A stretch of 64,000 nt of DNA from Intrasporangiaceae bacterium URHB0013 (GCA_000620545.1 JIBA01000016.1:310001-374000), one strand, 5' to 3'. Counted from the first letter of the stretch, positions 52,899 through 63,400 are shown. Numbers and translations are program-made. Notes: generated by a model from the sequence alone, not told the origin.

Positions 52899-55487
52899 CT
52901 AGGGAGCCGAGGCCGGCGACGGCGCCACGAGCGTGAGCTCGTCGTCGGTCGCCTCGCGCACCGCCGCGGGGCTGAACGGCCACGCAAACGTCTCGTTGGC
53001 CGCCCACGCGTCGATCTGGTCGGAGTAGTGGTCGTCGTAGGCGTGCCCGGACTGACCGGTCGAGTTGACCCAGCGGGACGCGTCGAGGTTGCCCAGGTCG
53101 ACGACCATGCGCATCGACGGGCCGTTGGTGACGTCGTAGCCGGGCTTCGAGGCGTTCCACGAGTTGGCGTTGACGATGGAGTTGCCGCCCCCGAGCTCGA
53201 TGTCGTCGCGGTTGAAGAGGTTCTGGATGACCTCCGGCACCCCATCGGCGCCCATCACCTGGTGCGTGAGGTCGAGCGAGTGCAGACGTCCCCAGCGCCA
53301 CGTCGCCGGCACCTTGCCGAGCTCTCGGGCGAGGTCGAGACGCGCCTCGACGAGGGCCTGCTTGAGGATCTCGCCGGAGCCCTCGGTGACGCCCGGCGTC
53401 GTCTTGTCGTCCCACCAGTCGTTCTTCGGGTCCTTGAGCAGCTGCTCCATGACCACCATCCAGCGGCTGCCGCCGTCAGCGGCGATGTCGGGCGGGAGCT
53501 CGTCGAAGGTGAACTCGAGCAGGTGCTTCCAGACCGCGTTGTAGTACGCGGCCGACGCCGAGTCGCGCGTCTTGTCGTTCGGCTGGTTACCGTCCCAGTC
53601 GCGCAGCAGGCGCTGGGCCTGGGCGGTGAAGTCGTCGACCTGCACGGCGAGCAGGCGCTCGACGAGGCCGGGCGCGTAGGTGTTGCGGGTGTCGCCCTGG
53701 ATCTGCGACATCGTCTCGGGCGAGACCTTCGGCGCCGCGGCGAGCAGCGTGCGGATGCGCTCCGCCCGGAAGCCGTAGTCCCACTCGGAGGTGAGGAACG
53801 GCGTGGGGCTCGCCGTGACGGCCTGGTTGGCCGTGACGAGAAAGCCCTCGGCGGGGTCGAAGGCGTTGGGCAGGTCGTCGTAGGGCACGTAGCCCTTCCA
53901 GTCCCACTGCGGGTCCCAGCCGGGCGACGGCCAGAAGCCGGGGGGCGCACCGGGCGTCGCAGAGCGACGAACCGGGATCTTGCCGGGCGCCTGGTAGCCG
54001 ATGTGACCCGCGGTGTCGGCGTAGACGAGGTTCTGCGACGGCACCGAGAAGAGGGCCGCTGCCTTGCGGAAGTCGGACCAGTTCGCGGCGCGGTTGAGGG
54101 CGAAGACCGCGTCGCCCGTCGTGCCGGGCGTCAGCGCGGTCCACGCGAGCGACACGGCATACCGGTTGGACTGGGGCGCGCCCCGCACGACGCTGCGGTC
54201 CCCCGCCGCGTCGATCGCGGGGACGACGTCGGACAGGATCGGGCCGTGCACGGTCGAGCGCACCGTCAGGGGCACGTCGGGGCCGCCGGCGACCTTGATG
54301 ACCTCCTCACGCTTGACCATGCGCGCGTTCAGCCCGTCACGCAGGTAGGAGTCGCCCGAGACCTGCTCGAGGTAGAAGTCGGTGACGTCAGGACCCAGGT
54401 TGGTCATGCCCCAGGCGATCTTGCCGTTGTGGCCGATGACGACTCCCGGCAGGCCCGAGAACGCGAAGCCCGAGACCTGGAAGGGGCAGTCGGCGCGCAG
54501 GGTGCGGCACTGGAGGTTGACCTGGCCCCAGATGCCGGGGATCGACAGGGCGAGGTGGGGATCGTTGGCGAGCAGCGGCTTGCCCGTCGTCGTCCGCGAC
54601 CCGGAGACGACCCAGGCGTTGGAGCCGATGCCGTCCCCGCGGCCCAGGCTCGAGGGGACCGCGTCGACCGAGGCGAGCGCCGAGTCGATCGCTGCGGTGC
54701 CGTCCGGGGAGCGCATGGCCTCGAGCGCGGCAGGCTCGGCGCTGGCGGCCTGGTCGGTCGCGGACTCCGGCTGCCAGTCCTGCTCCGAGAGGATCGGCTG
54801 GTTCCGGTCCACGGGATAGGGCGGGTAGAGCAGGTTGATCTGCTTGATCGAGCGCGTGGTCCGCGAGAGGCGGGCACGGGCCAGCTCGTCGTTGAAGTCG
54901 CCGCGCAGGTCCCACGCCATCGCCTTGAGCCACGCGAGCGAGTCGACGGGCGTCCACGGCTCGACGCGGTAGCCGGGGTTGCGGCGGGCGAGCACGGTGT
55001 ACTCGAGCGACATCTTCTCGGGCGTGTCGGCCTGCTTGATGTACGCGTTGACGCCGTCGGCGTACGCCTGGAGGTACTGACGCGTCTCGGGTGCGAGCTT
55101 GGGCAGCTCCTGCTCCGCGACGCGGCGCCAGCCCATCGTCCGGATGACCTTGTCCTTGTCGATCCCGGCGCTGCCGACGAGCTCTGAGAGCCGGCCGGCC
55201 GTGATGTGGCGGCGCAGGTCCATCTCGAAGAAGCGGTCCTGGGCGCTGACGAAACCCTGCGCCCGAAAGAGGTCGCTCGCGGTGTCTGCGTAGATCGTGG
55301 GGACGCCCTGGGCGTCGCGATGGACCGACACGGAGCTCGTCAGTCCCTCGATCTCGAGCTGCCCCGAGGTCTCCGGGAACGACTGACGGACCACACCGAT
55401 CGCCAGGACCCCGACCCCGACCACCGCCATGACGACGAGGACGGCGACGAGCAGGACGATCCGACGGGTGCGCTTCAACCGTGACAC
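52899..55487 (-). CDS. Penicillin acylase family (S45) protein
   Basis: An 862-aa Ntn-hydrolase with an N-terminal signal anchor (RIVLLVAVLVVMAVVGVGVLAIGVV). The alpha-chain region contains GVPTIYADTASDLFRAQGFVSAQDRFFEMDLRRH. Near residue 280, GDGIGSNAWVVSG gives the autocatalytic cleavage site; the Ser of SNAW becomes the N-terminal nucleophile of the beta chain. Further blocks are GFAFSGLPGVVIGHNGKIAWGMTNLGPDVTDFY and GGGNSIVNANSWNA. Relatives cut acyl groups from penicillins or acyl-homoserine lactones; the substrate is unknown. Confidence 0.93.
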   Translation of the reverse strand: MSRLKRTRRIVLLVAVLVVMAVVGVGVLAIGVVRQSFPETSGQLEIEGLTSSVSVHRDAQGVPTIYADTASDLFRAQGFVSAQDRFFEMDLRRHITAGRLSELVGSAGIDKDKVIRTMGWRRVAEQELPKLAPETRQYLQAYADGVNAYIKQADTPEKMSLEYTVLARRNPGYRVEPWTPVDSLAWLKAMAWDLRGDFNDELARARLSRTTRSIKQINLLYPPYPVDRNQPILSEQDWQPESATDQAASAEPAALEAMRSPDGTAAIDSALASVDAVPSSLGRGDGIGSNAWVVSGSRTTTGKPLLANDPHLALSIPGIWGQVNLQCRTLRADCPFQVSGFAFSGLPGVVIGHNGKIAWGMTNLGPDVTDFYLEQVSGDSYLRDGLNARMVKREEVIKVAGGPDVPLTVRSTVHGPILSDVVPAIDAAGDRSVVRGAPQSNRYAVSLAWTALTPGTTGDAVFALNRAANWSDFRKAAALFSVPSQNLVYADTAGHIGYQAPGKIPVRRSATPGAPPGFWPSPGWDPQWDWKGYVPYDDLPNAFDPAEGFLVTANQAVTASPTPFLTSEWDYGFRAERIRTLLAAAPKVSPETMSQIQGDTRNTYAPGLVERLLAVQVDDFTAQAQRLLRDWDGNQPNDKTRDSASAAYYNAVWKHLLEFTFDELPPDIAADGGSRWMVVMEQLLKDPKNDWWDDKTTPGVTEGSGEILKQALVEARLDLARELGKVPATWRWGRLHSLDLTHQVMGADGVPEVIQNLFNRDDIELGGGNSIVNANSWNASKPGYDVTNGPSMRMVVDLGNLDASRWVNSTGQSGHAYDDHYSDQIDAWAANETFAWPFSPAAVREATDDELTLVAPSPASAP

Positions 55488-55660
55488 GCGACGAGCCTAG
55501 GCCACCGCGGACGGGGCGACTCGCAGCGCGTCGGCGCTGCGCCACATCGCCCGCGGAACCGACGGCAGGCGCGGCGGACGCGAGGCCGGCGTCCCGCGGA
55601 CCGCTCCACGGCGGCGCGCGCCGGGATGGTTGGATTGCCCCCACACCTGAGGAGCTGCCG

Positions 55661-57181
55661 TTGACCGCACTCGCCGCCATCACGTCGTCGACCATGGACC
55701 TCGACGACCTGACGCGTGTGCTCCTCGTGGGGTCGCTCGTGCTCCTCGTCGCGGTCGCGGCCGTGCGGCTGTCGGTCCGGTCGGGCCTGCCGTCGCTGCT
55801 CATCTACCTCGGGATCGGCCTGGCGCTCGGCAACGCCGGCGCCGGCATCCAGTTCGACGACGCGTCGATCACGCGGGTCCTCGGCTACGCGGCGCTCGTG
55901 CTCATCCTCGCCGAGGGTGGCCTGTCGACGTCGTGGTCCAACATCAAGGACTCGGTGGCGCCGGCCGCCGTGCTCTCGACCGTGGGCGTCGCCGTGTCGG
56001 TGCTCGTCGTCGCCGTGGCGGCGCACGCCTTCCTGCCCCTGTCGTGGACCATCTCGCTCCTCATGGGCGCCATCGTCACGTCGACGGATGCCGCCGCCGT
56101 CTTCGCCGTGCTCCGCAACGTGCCGCTGCCCAAGCGGCTCTCCGGGATGCTCGAGGCGGAGTCGGGCTTCAACGACGCCCCGGTCGTCATCCTCGTCGTC
56201 GCGTTCTCCGCCCAGGGTGTCCCGGGCGGGACGGCCGACCCCTGGTGGCTGCTCCTGCTCCACGCGGCCCTCGAGCTCGCCGGGGGCGCGCTCGTCGGCG
56301 GCGCCGTCGGCTGGCTCGGCGGGCAGCTCTTGCACCGCGTGGCCGGCGCGTCGTCCGCCCTCTTCTCGATCGGGGTCGTCGCCCTGACCGTCCTGGCGTA
56401 TTCCGTCGCCGCTGCCGTGCACGTCTCCGGCTTCCTCGCGACCTACCTCTCGGCCCTCGTGCTCGGCAACATGGGACTGCCCAACCGGGCGGCGTTCCAG
56501 AGCTTCGCGACGGCCATGGGGTGGATCGCGCAGATCGGGCTCTTCGTCCTGCTCGGCCTGCTCGCCGACCCGACGCGCCTGGACGAGCAGCTCGTGCCGG
56601 CGATCGTCATCGGGCTCGTCCTGCTCCTCGTCGCCCGGCCGCTGTCCGTGCTGGCGTCGGTGTCGTGGTTCAAGGTGCCCTGGCGCGACCAGGTCTTCCT
56701 CTCGTGGGCGGGCCTGCGTGGCGCCGTGCCCGTCGTGCTCGCGACGGTGCCCCTCGTCGCCGGGACGCCCGACACCGAGTGGATCTTCGATCTCGTCTTC
56801 ATGCTCGTCGTCGTCTTCACCATCGTGCAGGGCCCGACGCTGCCCTGGGTGGCCAGGCGGCTGGGGCTCACCGAGCAGGTGCACTCCGTCGACGTCGACC
56901 TCGAGTCCACCTCCCTCATGGAGATCGGCGCCGACGTCATCCAGGTGACGGTGGGCGGCCAGTCGCGGCTGCACGGGGTCGCCGTCTTCGAGCTGCGCCT
57001 GCCCAAGGGGGCCAACGTGACCCTCGTCGTGCGAGGCGGCGAGGGTTTCGTGCCCGAGCCGCACACGACGATCCGCCACGGCGACCGGCTGCTCGTCGTC
57101 ACGACGTCGAAGGTCAGGCAACGCACCGAGCGGCGCATCCGGGAGATCAGCCGCGGCGGGCGCCTCGCCGGCTGGCCGTAG
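55661..57181 (+). CDS. Cation/proton antiporter (CPA1/NhaP2-like) with C-terminal RCK_C
   Basis: A 506-aa protein. I prefer the TTG start, with GGAG six bases upstream, over ATG 55694. About 12 membrane helices hold STDAAAVFAVL and ESGFNDAPVVILV, the ND pair of CPA1 antiporters, and SWAGLRGAVPVVLATVPL. The C-terminal 90 residues (QVTVGGQSRLHGVAVFELRLPKGANVTLVVRGGEGF...GDRLLVVTT) form a TrkA_C/RCK_C domain, which suggests K+/H+ exchange controlled by a nucleotide, as in NhaP2/CvrA. Confidence 0.93.
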   Translation: MTALAAITSSTMDLDDLTRVLLVGSLVLLVAVAAVRLSVRSGLPSLLIYLGIGLALGNAGAGIQFDDASITRVLGYAALVLILAEGGLSTSWSNIKDSVAPAAVLSTVGVAVSVLVVAVAAHAFLPLSWTISLLMGAIVTSTDAAAVFAVLRNVPLPKRLSGMLEAESGFNDAPVVILVVAFSAQGVPGGTADPWWLLLLHAALELAGGALVGGAVGWLGGQLLHRVAGASSALFSIGVVALTVLAYSVAAAVHVSGFLATYLSALVLGNMGLPNRAAFQSFATAMGWIAQIGLFVLLGLLADPTRLDEQLVPAIVIGLVLLLVARPLSVLASVSWFKVPWRDQVFLSWAGLRGAVPVVLATVPLVAGTPDTEWIFDLVFMLVVVFTIVQGPTLPWVARRLGLTEQVHSVDVDLESTSLMEIGADVIQVTVGGQSRLHGVAVFELRLPKGANVTLVVRGGEGFVPEPHTTIRHGDRLLVVTTSKVRQRTERRIREISRGGRLAGWP

Positions 57182-57226
57182 ACTGACCCCCGGTTCTCTT
57201 CCGCTCCCGACGTCCGAGGTTCACCT

Positions 57227-57634
57227 GTGCCCACCTACTCCTACGCGTGCCAAGAGTGCGGCCACGCCTTCGACATCCGCCAGTCGTTCACCGACGACTC
57301 CCTGACGGTCTGCCCGGCGTGCAGCGCGCCGCGGCTGCGCAAGGTGATCCACCCGGTCGGCATCGCCTTCAAGGGCTCGGGCTTCTACAAGACCGACTCG
57401 CGCGCGTCGGCCAACAAGGCGTCCACACCGGCGGCCGACGGCTCCGGCCCCGGTGAGAAGAAGAAGGACGGCGCGGCGTCGCCGTCCACGTCGTCCGACT
57501 GCTCGAGCGGCTCCGGCACGTCGATCCCGTCGACGGCGGCGACCTCCTCGGGCTCGTCGGGCTCGTCGTCGGGTGGCTCGGGTGGCTCGGGGTCGTCGGG
57601 GACCGCGTCCACCTCGTCGTCCACAGCCTCCTGA
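57227..57634 (+). CDS. FmdB family zinc ribbon protein
   Basis: A 135-aa protein starting (GTG) MPTYSYACQECGHAFDIRQSFTDDSLTVCPACSAPRLRKVIHPVGIAFKGSGFYKTD. Two CxxC pairs (CQEC and CPAC) form the zinc ribbon, and GIAFKGSGFYKTD completes the FmdB domain. The C-terminal half is a Ser/Gly/Thr tail, extreme for the family (SSGSSGSSSGGSGGSGSSG). FmdB proteins are common beside membrane or one-carbon genes; no activity is known. Confidence 0.93.
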   Translation: MPTYSYACQECGHAFDIRQSFTDDSLTVCPACSAPRLRKVIHPVGIAFKGSGFYKTDSRASANKASTPAADGSGPGEKKKDGAASPSTSSDCSSGSGTSIPSTAATSSGSSGSSSGGSGGSGSSGTASTSSSTAS

Positions 57635-57707
57635 CGTCCGGGGACGTTGTCCCCACCCGAGGGCGTATGCCGTCCGGCCGGTCCCGTGACCGCCCTAGGC
57701 TCCTGGC

Positions 57708-58586
57708 ATGACGACTGAGCAGACGACCGCCTCCGACACCGCCGTCCCGGACGGGCCGACGGCCGGCCCGCGCGCCGAGATCGGTGTCATCGGCGGCTCC
57801 GGCCTCTACGAGTTCCTCGAGGACCACGAGACGGTCGACGTGGAGACGCCGTTCGGGCGACCGAGCGACCCCCTCGTCATCGGTGAGGTCGAGGGGCGCA
57901 GCGTCGCGTTCGTCGCGCGCCACGGCAAGGATCACCGCTTCGCCCCGCACCGCGTCAACTACCGGGCAAACCTCTGGGCGCTGCGGGCCGTCGGGGTCCG
58001 CCAGATCCTCTCCCCGTGCGCCGTCGGTTCGCTGAAGCCCGAGCACGGGCCGGGCACCATCGTCGTCCCCGACCAGGTCGTCGACCGCACGTGGGGCCGG
58101 CCCCACACCATCTACGACACCGAGGGACCGGTCGTCCATGTCGGTTTCGCCGACCCCTACTGCCCCAACGGTCGTCAGGCCGCCCTCGACGCGGCCCGGC
58201 TCTCGCCGCTGCAGGTCGTCACGGACGGCACCCTCGTCGTCGTCAACGGGCCCCGATTCTCCTCGCGCGCGGAGTCGCTCATGCACCAGCGGGCCGGGTT
58301 CGGCATCGTCGGCATGACGACGATGCCCGAGGCGGCCCTGGCCCGTGAGCTCGCGCTGTGCTTCACGACCATCGCCATGGTCACCGACCACGACGCCGGC
58401 GTCGAGGGTGGTGACGCGGTCACGCACGAAGAGGTGCTTCGGGTCTTCGCGACCAACGTCGAGCACCTCGGCTCGATCCTGCGCGGCGCCATCGGGCGGC
58501 TGCCCGCCCACGAGCCGGATGAGACGGCAACCTGTCCGTGCCGACGCAGCCTCGACGGACTCGAGCTGCCCTTTCCCCTCCCCTGA
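57708..58586 (+). CDS. mtnP: 5'-methylthioadenosine phosphorylase
   Basis: A 292-aa nucleoside phosphorylase I. IGVIGGSGLYEFLEDHETVDVETPFGRPSDPLVIGEVEG, RHGKDHRFAPHRVNYRANLWALRAVGV and VVNGPRFSSRAESLMHQRAGFGIVGMTTMPEAALARELALCFTTIAMVTDHDAG are MTAP/PNP motifs. It splits methylthioadenosine with phosphate for methionine salvage. The ATPase-like TDHDAG lies near residue 226. The stop overlaps the next start (TGATG), so the SAF gene is coupled. Confidence 0.93.
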   Translation: MTTEQTTASDTAVPDGPTAGPRAEIGVIGGSGLYEFLEDHETVDVETPFGRPSDPLVIGEVEGRSVAFVARHGKDHRFAPHRVNYRANLWALRAVGVRQILSPCAVGSLKPEHGPGTIVVPDQVVDRTWGRPHTIYDTEGPVVHVGFADPYCPNGRQAALDAARLSPLQVVTDGTLVVVNGPRFSSRAESLMHQRAGFGIVGMTTMPEAALARELALCFTTIAMVTDHDAGVEGGDAVTHEEVLRVFATNVEHLGSILRGAIGRLPAHEPDETATCPCRRSLDGLELPFPLP

Positions 58587-59284
58587 TGGCCGGCCCGCGC
58601 GCGGGATGGCGGTGGCGTCGGGGCCGAGGCGCGGCCACGTGGCCCGAGGGTCCGCGGCGGCGCCGCGCCCGCCGAGCCCGGTGGCGACGTTGGGCCGCAG
58701 CGGGGCTCGCGGCTCTGGCTGTCCTCGTCACGGTCGGGGCGGTGCGCCCGGCGCCCGCAGGAGGCACCGGGGTGCCGACGGTCGTTCTCGTCCGTGACGT
58801 CGCCGCCGGACAGACGATCGGAGCCGACGACGTCACGGTCTCGGTCCGGCCCGACGGGCAGCGCCCGGTCGCGGCACTGTCGACGGTGGACGCCGTGGTG
58901 GGCCGCGTCGCCGCCGCGCCCCTGGCCATCGACGACCTCGTGACGCCCGGACGTCTGGTCGGCGGCGACCTGCTCGCGGGCCAGCCCGACGACCGGGTCG
59001 CCCTCAGCGTCCCCGTCCTCGATGCTGCCTCGGTCGGCGTCCGACCCGGCAACCACGTCGACCTCTACGCGACTGGGTCAGGCGCCGTCGCTGCCGACGA
59101 CGTCGTCGTCCTCGCCGTCCACCACGCCGAGGAGGCGACCGGCCTTGGAGCCGCGGCGCCGGCGCGAGTCACCCTGTCCCTCGACCCCCGGCAGGCCATC
59201 CAGGTCGCACGCGGGCTCAGCGCCCTCGACGCCGGTCAAGGCCTCGTCGTCGCCATCAGGCGCGCGCCCGGCCCTGCACAGTAG
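58586..59284 (+). CDS. SAF domain protein (CpaB/RcpC-like)
   Basis: A 232-aa protein with an Arg-rich N terminus, one membrane anchor (WAAAGLAALAVLVTVGAV, about 50-68), and a SAF domain (VPTVVLVRDVAAGQTIGADDVTVSVRPDG...) plus the CpaB-type second part (ALSVPVLDAASVGVRPGNHVDLYATG). It resembles the Flp pilus assembly protein RcpC/CpaB, which opens the pilus channel. No other pilus genes occur in this window, so its role here is unsettled. It is translationally coupled to mtnP (TGATG). Confidence 0.85.
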   Translation: MAGPRAGWRWRRGRGAATWPEGPRRRRARRARWRRWAAAGLAALAVLVTVGAVRPAPAGGTGVPTVVLVRDVAAGQTIGADDVTVSVRPDGQRPVAALSTVDAVVGRVAAAPLAIDDLVTPGRLVGGDLLAGQPDDRVALSVPVLDAASVGVRPGNHVDLYATGSGAVAADDVVVLAVHHAEEATGLGAAAPARVTLSLDPRQAIQVARGLSALDAGQGLVVAIRRAPGPAQ

Positions 59285-59444
59285 GGTCGGTCGGGCGCCC
59301 GCAGCACCCGGCTCAGCGTCTCGTCGCCGCTCGCACCGGGGGCCGCACCGTCAGCCGCACACGCAGCACGACGCGCACGGGTCGACACCCACCGCATCCA
59401 TCCGAGGCACCGGTTCCCCGCAGGGGACACAGAGAGGAACGTTC

Positions 59445-59810
59445 ATGGTCAAGGGTTTCAAGGATTTCCTCATGCGGGGCAACGTCGTCGACCTCGCCGT
59501 CGCTGTCGTCATCGGCGCGGCCTTCGCCAAGGTCGTGGACGCGTTCGTGTCGATGGTCATGGACCTGATCGGCAAGCTCGGCGGCCAGCCGAACTTCTCC
59601 TCGTTCAGGCCCGGAGGAGTGGCCGTCGGCGCCTTCCTCACGGCGCTCTTCGGCTTCCTCGTCGTGGCCGCGGTCGTCTACTTCCTCGTCGTCGTCCCCA
59701 TGAACCATCTCGCCGAGCGGCGCAAGCAGGGCGTCGAGCCCGAGCCCGTGGCCCCCTCGGAGGAGATCATCCTCCTCAGCGAGATCCGCGACAGCCTCCG
59801 CGTCCGCTGA
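59445..59810 (+). CDS. mscL: Large-conductance mechanosensitive channel
   Basis: A 121-aa inner-membrane channel that opens under hypo-osmotic stress. MVKGFKDFLMRGNVVDLAVAVVIGAAFAKVVDAFVSMVMDLIGKL covers the amphipathic N terminus and first helix, with the usual NVVDLAVAVVIGAAF pore-lining segment. The second helix is GAFLTALFGFLVVAAVVYFLVVVPMNHL. The C-terminal helix (EEIILLSEIRDSL) is present. GAGAGGAAC precedes the start. Confidence 0.94.
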   Translation: MVKGFKDFLMRGNVVDLAVAVVIGAAFAKVVDAFVSMVMDLIGKLGGQPNFSSFRPGGVAVGAFLTALFGFLVVAAVVYFLVVVPMNHLAERRKQGVEPEPVAPSEEIILLSEIRDSLRVR

Positions 59811-59826
59811 CCTCGTCACGAGCCGA

Positions 59827-59911
59827 GGTGCCCACTCGACGTCCACGTCGAGTGGGCACCTTCGTCCCCTGAGCGCAGCACCCCGGCTCCACGACCGCGA
59901 GTCGTGGAGCC
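59827..59911. terminator. Two hairpins ending convergent mscL and TPR genes
   Basis: The first has 15-bp arms, GGTGCCCACTCGACG (59827-59841) and its complement (59846-59860), loop TCCA, followed by TTCG. The second has 11-bp arms GGCTCCACGAC (59885-59895) and GTCGTGGAGCC (59901-59911) around CGCGA. Together they would stop transcription from both sides. Confidence 0.85.
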
Positions 59912-59954
59912 ACCCGTCAGCTCGCCCGCGCCCGCCCCGGTCGAGGATGGAACC

Positions 59955-60410
59955 TCAGTGGGGCGCCTCGGTGCTCTCGTCGGTCTCGGTGCTCCCCGTG
60001 CTCCCGGTGCTGGCGGCGGGGGTGGTGCCGTAGGCCTGCGGGCGCTCGTAGTCGCCGAGCACCTCGGCGAGGGCCAGAGGACGGGCGGCCTCGGCGTGCC
60101 GACCTGCGCGCTGGAGCGTGCGACCGAGGAGCAGGTGCGCGTAGGAGTCGGTCGGCGACTGCTCGATGACCTTCAGCAGGATCGCCTCGGCCCGGCCGAG
60201 CTGGGCCGACTGGAAGTAGGCGCGGGCCAGCATGAGGCGCAGGTCGGTGACCGAGTGGAGCACGACGTCGTCATCGGCTGGGGTGGCGCGCGACGACTCG
60301 ACCTCGTCGACGAGCTCGGCCAGAGCGGTCGCGGCGGCCAGGTGGTCACCTCTGTCGAAGAGGCCCTGGGCCCAGGAGAGGCGCAGCGAGAACGGTGTCG
60401 TCGTGTTCAT
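59955..60410 (-). CDS. Small tetratricopeptide-like protein
   Basis: A 151-aa helical protein. DLRLMLARAYFQSAQLGRAEAILLKVIEQSPTDSYAHLLLGRTLQRAGRHAEA contains two TPR units with the alternate A-x3-Y/F and LG-x4 pattern. The N-terminal part FSLRLSWAQGLFDRGDHLAAATALAELVDEV resembles another unit. The C terminus is a Ser/Thr tail with repeated STGSTGSTE. Start is taken as ATG 60410; GTG 60419 is in frame. Likely a protein-protein adaptor, partner unknown. Confidence 0.82.
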   Translation of the reverse strand: MNTTTPFSLRLSWAQGLFDRGDHLAAATALAELVDEVESSRATPADDDVVLHSVTDLRLMLARAYFQSAQLGRAEAILLKVIEQSPTDSYAHLLLGRTLQRAGRHAEAARPLALAEVLGDYERPQAYGTTPAASTGSTGSTETDESTEAPH

Positions 60411-60467
60411 GAGCCCCACAACGCGGCACGGGGTCGCGTCATTCCGCCAGCGGTCCCGGACCGGCGG

Positions 60468-63400
60468 TCACTCGTAGTGCGGCGGGCGCTGCTCCTGGAG
60501 CCAGCGGTCGCCGAGACCGGACCCAGTGGGACGCTCGCCCCAGCCGAGGTCGAGCTCGTCGCTGCTGCGGCCGAGCTCCGCGCCCGGCTCGCTCGCATCA
60601 GCTGCCGGCGTCTCCTCCGCGGCGGCCCCGGTCCCCTTGCGGAAGACCCTGCGCCGCTTGCGCTTCGGCGCCGGCCCAGGCCCCCCAGGACGGGAGCCCG
60701 TACTCGATGACGACGGGTCCGCCGCGTCAGCGGGGTCGCCGTCGGAGATCCGGCCGGCTTCGGCTCGCGCATCGGTCGCGCCGGGCGCGGCGTCGCTCCG
60801 CGTCGGCTCCGGCTGGACCGATGACGCGACGAGGTCGGCCGGGTCGAGATCGCGAGGCGGCGACGAGGTGCGCGCGATCGTCACGATCCGAGCGATCTCG
60901 CGGGCGGGGTCGCGGAACACGTCGGTGCTCCAGACGCGCTCGTGCACCCAGCCGAGCCGAGCGAGTTGCTCGGGACGCAGACGGTCACGGTCGCGGGTGC
61001 TGCGCAGGGCGGCATACCTGCTGCCGTCGGTCTCGACGGCGACGAGGGCGCGACCCCGGTGGTAGGGGTCCTCGACCGCGATGTCGATGCGGTGGGTGGC
61101 GGTGCCGTAGTCCTCGTGCACCGTCAGGCCCTGCCGGCGGAGTCGCTCGGCGAGGTCGTGGCGCAGCGGGTCGGTGGCGGCGGGGGCTCCGGCGAAGAGC
61201 GTGCCGTCGTCGCCACCACCACCGCGGCTCTCGGCATAGGCGAGGAAGTCGCGCAGCATGAGCGCTCCGCGGGCCTTGAGGCGGCTCGGGTCGAGGTCGA
61301 TGGCACGCAGGGCGGACACGACGGTCATGCGTGCGCGGGCGCGGGTGATGGCCACGTTGAGACGACGCTCGCCGCCCTCGATGTTGAGCGGGCCGAACCG
61401 GTGCAGCACGCGACCGTGGGGGGTCTTGCCGTAGCCGATCGACAGGATGATGGCATCGCGCTCGTCGCCCTGGACGCGTTCGAGGTTCTTGACGAAGAAG
61501 CGCTCGTCGCGGGACTCGTCGAAGAAGGCGGCGACGTCGGGCGCGGTGCGCAGGGCGCTGGTGATCGCCTCCTCGAGGCGGTTGGCGTGCTTGATGCCGA
61601 GGGCGATGACGCCGAGCGACTCGGCAGCTCGGGTGCGCGCGTGCTCGAGGACGAGCTCGACGACGCGGGCCACCTCGCCGTCGGTGGTCTCGATGGTGTC
61701 GACGCCGGGCTGGACGACGGCCTGCCCGTCGACCGGCTCGAACGTGACGGCCGACTCGAGCGACGTCCCGGGGAAGGTCGTGAGGCGGCCGTCGTACATC
61801 GCCTCGTTCGCGAAGGCGATGAGGCGCTCGTCGCGGCTGCGGTAGTGCCACGTGAGGTTGCGGGTCGGGAGCGCGGCGGCGAGCACGTCGAGCACCGACT
61901 CGAAGCCCTCGGTCAGGGTCTCGTCACCCGGGGCCGGGGCGTCGGACTCGTCGTCGGACACGACCGTGAAGAAGTTCGTCGGCGGGAGCTGGCGCTCGTC
62001 GCCGGCGACGACGACCTGCCGGGCGCGCGAGATGGCCGAGATCGCCTGGGCCGGCTGCACCTGCGACGCCTCGTCGAAGATGACGACGTCGAACCAGCGA
62101 CCGGGCGGGAGCGTGGACGCGACGACGAGCGGGCTCATCGCCCAGCACGGCTTGATCGCCGTCAGCGTCGCGGACGCCTGCGGCATGAGATCGCGCAGGG
62201 GCTTGTGCCGGCGGGCCTTGCCGGCCTCGGCGCGCACGAGCGCCTCGTGGGCCGGGTGGTCGGCGAGGACCTCGCGGATGTTGCGGGCGACGGCGGCGCG
62301 CACCCGGTCGACCGTGGCCGACTGGTGGGCTCGGTCGGCTTCGGCGAACTCGGCGACGTCGCGGCGCAGACCTGCGCCGTCATGAGCGCCGTAGGCGGGG
62401 TCGCGGACGGTGATCTCCTGGGCGAGCGAGGCCCACCACACGTGCTCGACCTCGGCCGTGACCTGGTCGGTGGGAATTCCCCGGGCGGCGAGGTCGTCGA
62501 CGACCGCACCGAGTCCGGCGGAGCGCAGCTCGTCGAGGGCCGCCGTGACCTGAGGCAGCACCGCGATCCGGTCGGGCCGGCTCGCGAGGGCGGCGAGACG
62601 GGCACGCAGCTCGCCCAGCGGCAAGGACGTCAGCGTCTGGCCGTCGGGGCCGGCCAGGAGTCGGGCATCGAGCCACTCGAGGTCGGCGGTGAGGGCGGCC
62701 AGCAGCGACAGCCCCTCGTCGAGGCGCGGCGAGATCTCGGGACGACCGCCGCCGCCGACGAGCTCGAACCAGTGCTCGCGCTGCTCGCTGGCCGACACGA
62801 GCTCCTCATGGAGGTTGGCGGGCGGGCGGCCGGGCCGGAGCAGGCGCTTCGTCTGCTGGCGGATCCTCCACCGGTCGAACCAGCCCATGTCGATGTCGCG
62901 GGCCTCGCGCCAGTCGCGCGTGGCGGTCGCGGCGATGTGTTCCTTGAGCGGGATGTCGAAGACCTCGGGCCGGAACACCTCCAGCGTCTCCCGGACCCTC
63001 GACATCGTCTCGAAGGCGGACTTCCAGTCCTCGAGCGAGTTGGCTTCGGGCACACGTGATTCGGAGAGGATGCGGTTGAGCTGGCGGGCCGCGTCGTCGA
63101 GCCCGCTCGTGCTGTGCCGGGTGGTGACGTCGAGGGCGCGTGACGCGTCGTCGGGGGTGAGGATCCGGGCGCCGAACCAGGGGTCGTCGCCGTCTCGGGT
63201 CCATGCCCCGAGGCCGGCCGCATCGCGCAGGCGCCGACCGAGCTCGACGGCGCGGGTGCGGCTCAGACCGGCGAGGTGACGGCTGCCGAGCCGCACGTGG
63301 CACGTCGGCGCCGGCGTCCGCGTGCCGAGCTCGACGAGCGCCTCCTGGGCGTCGTGCGCCGACACCCCCCACGGGTCGCGCACCGCGTGGAGCGCCTCCA

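Noticed and set aside
60942-63059. 705-codon plus-strand frame opposite the helicase
   Set aside because: Shadow of the helicase; the minus frame contains all SF1 motifs.
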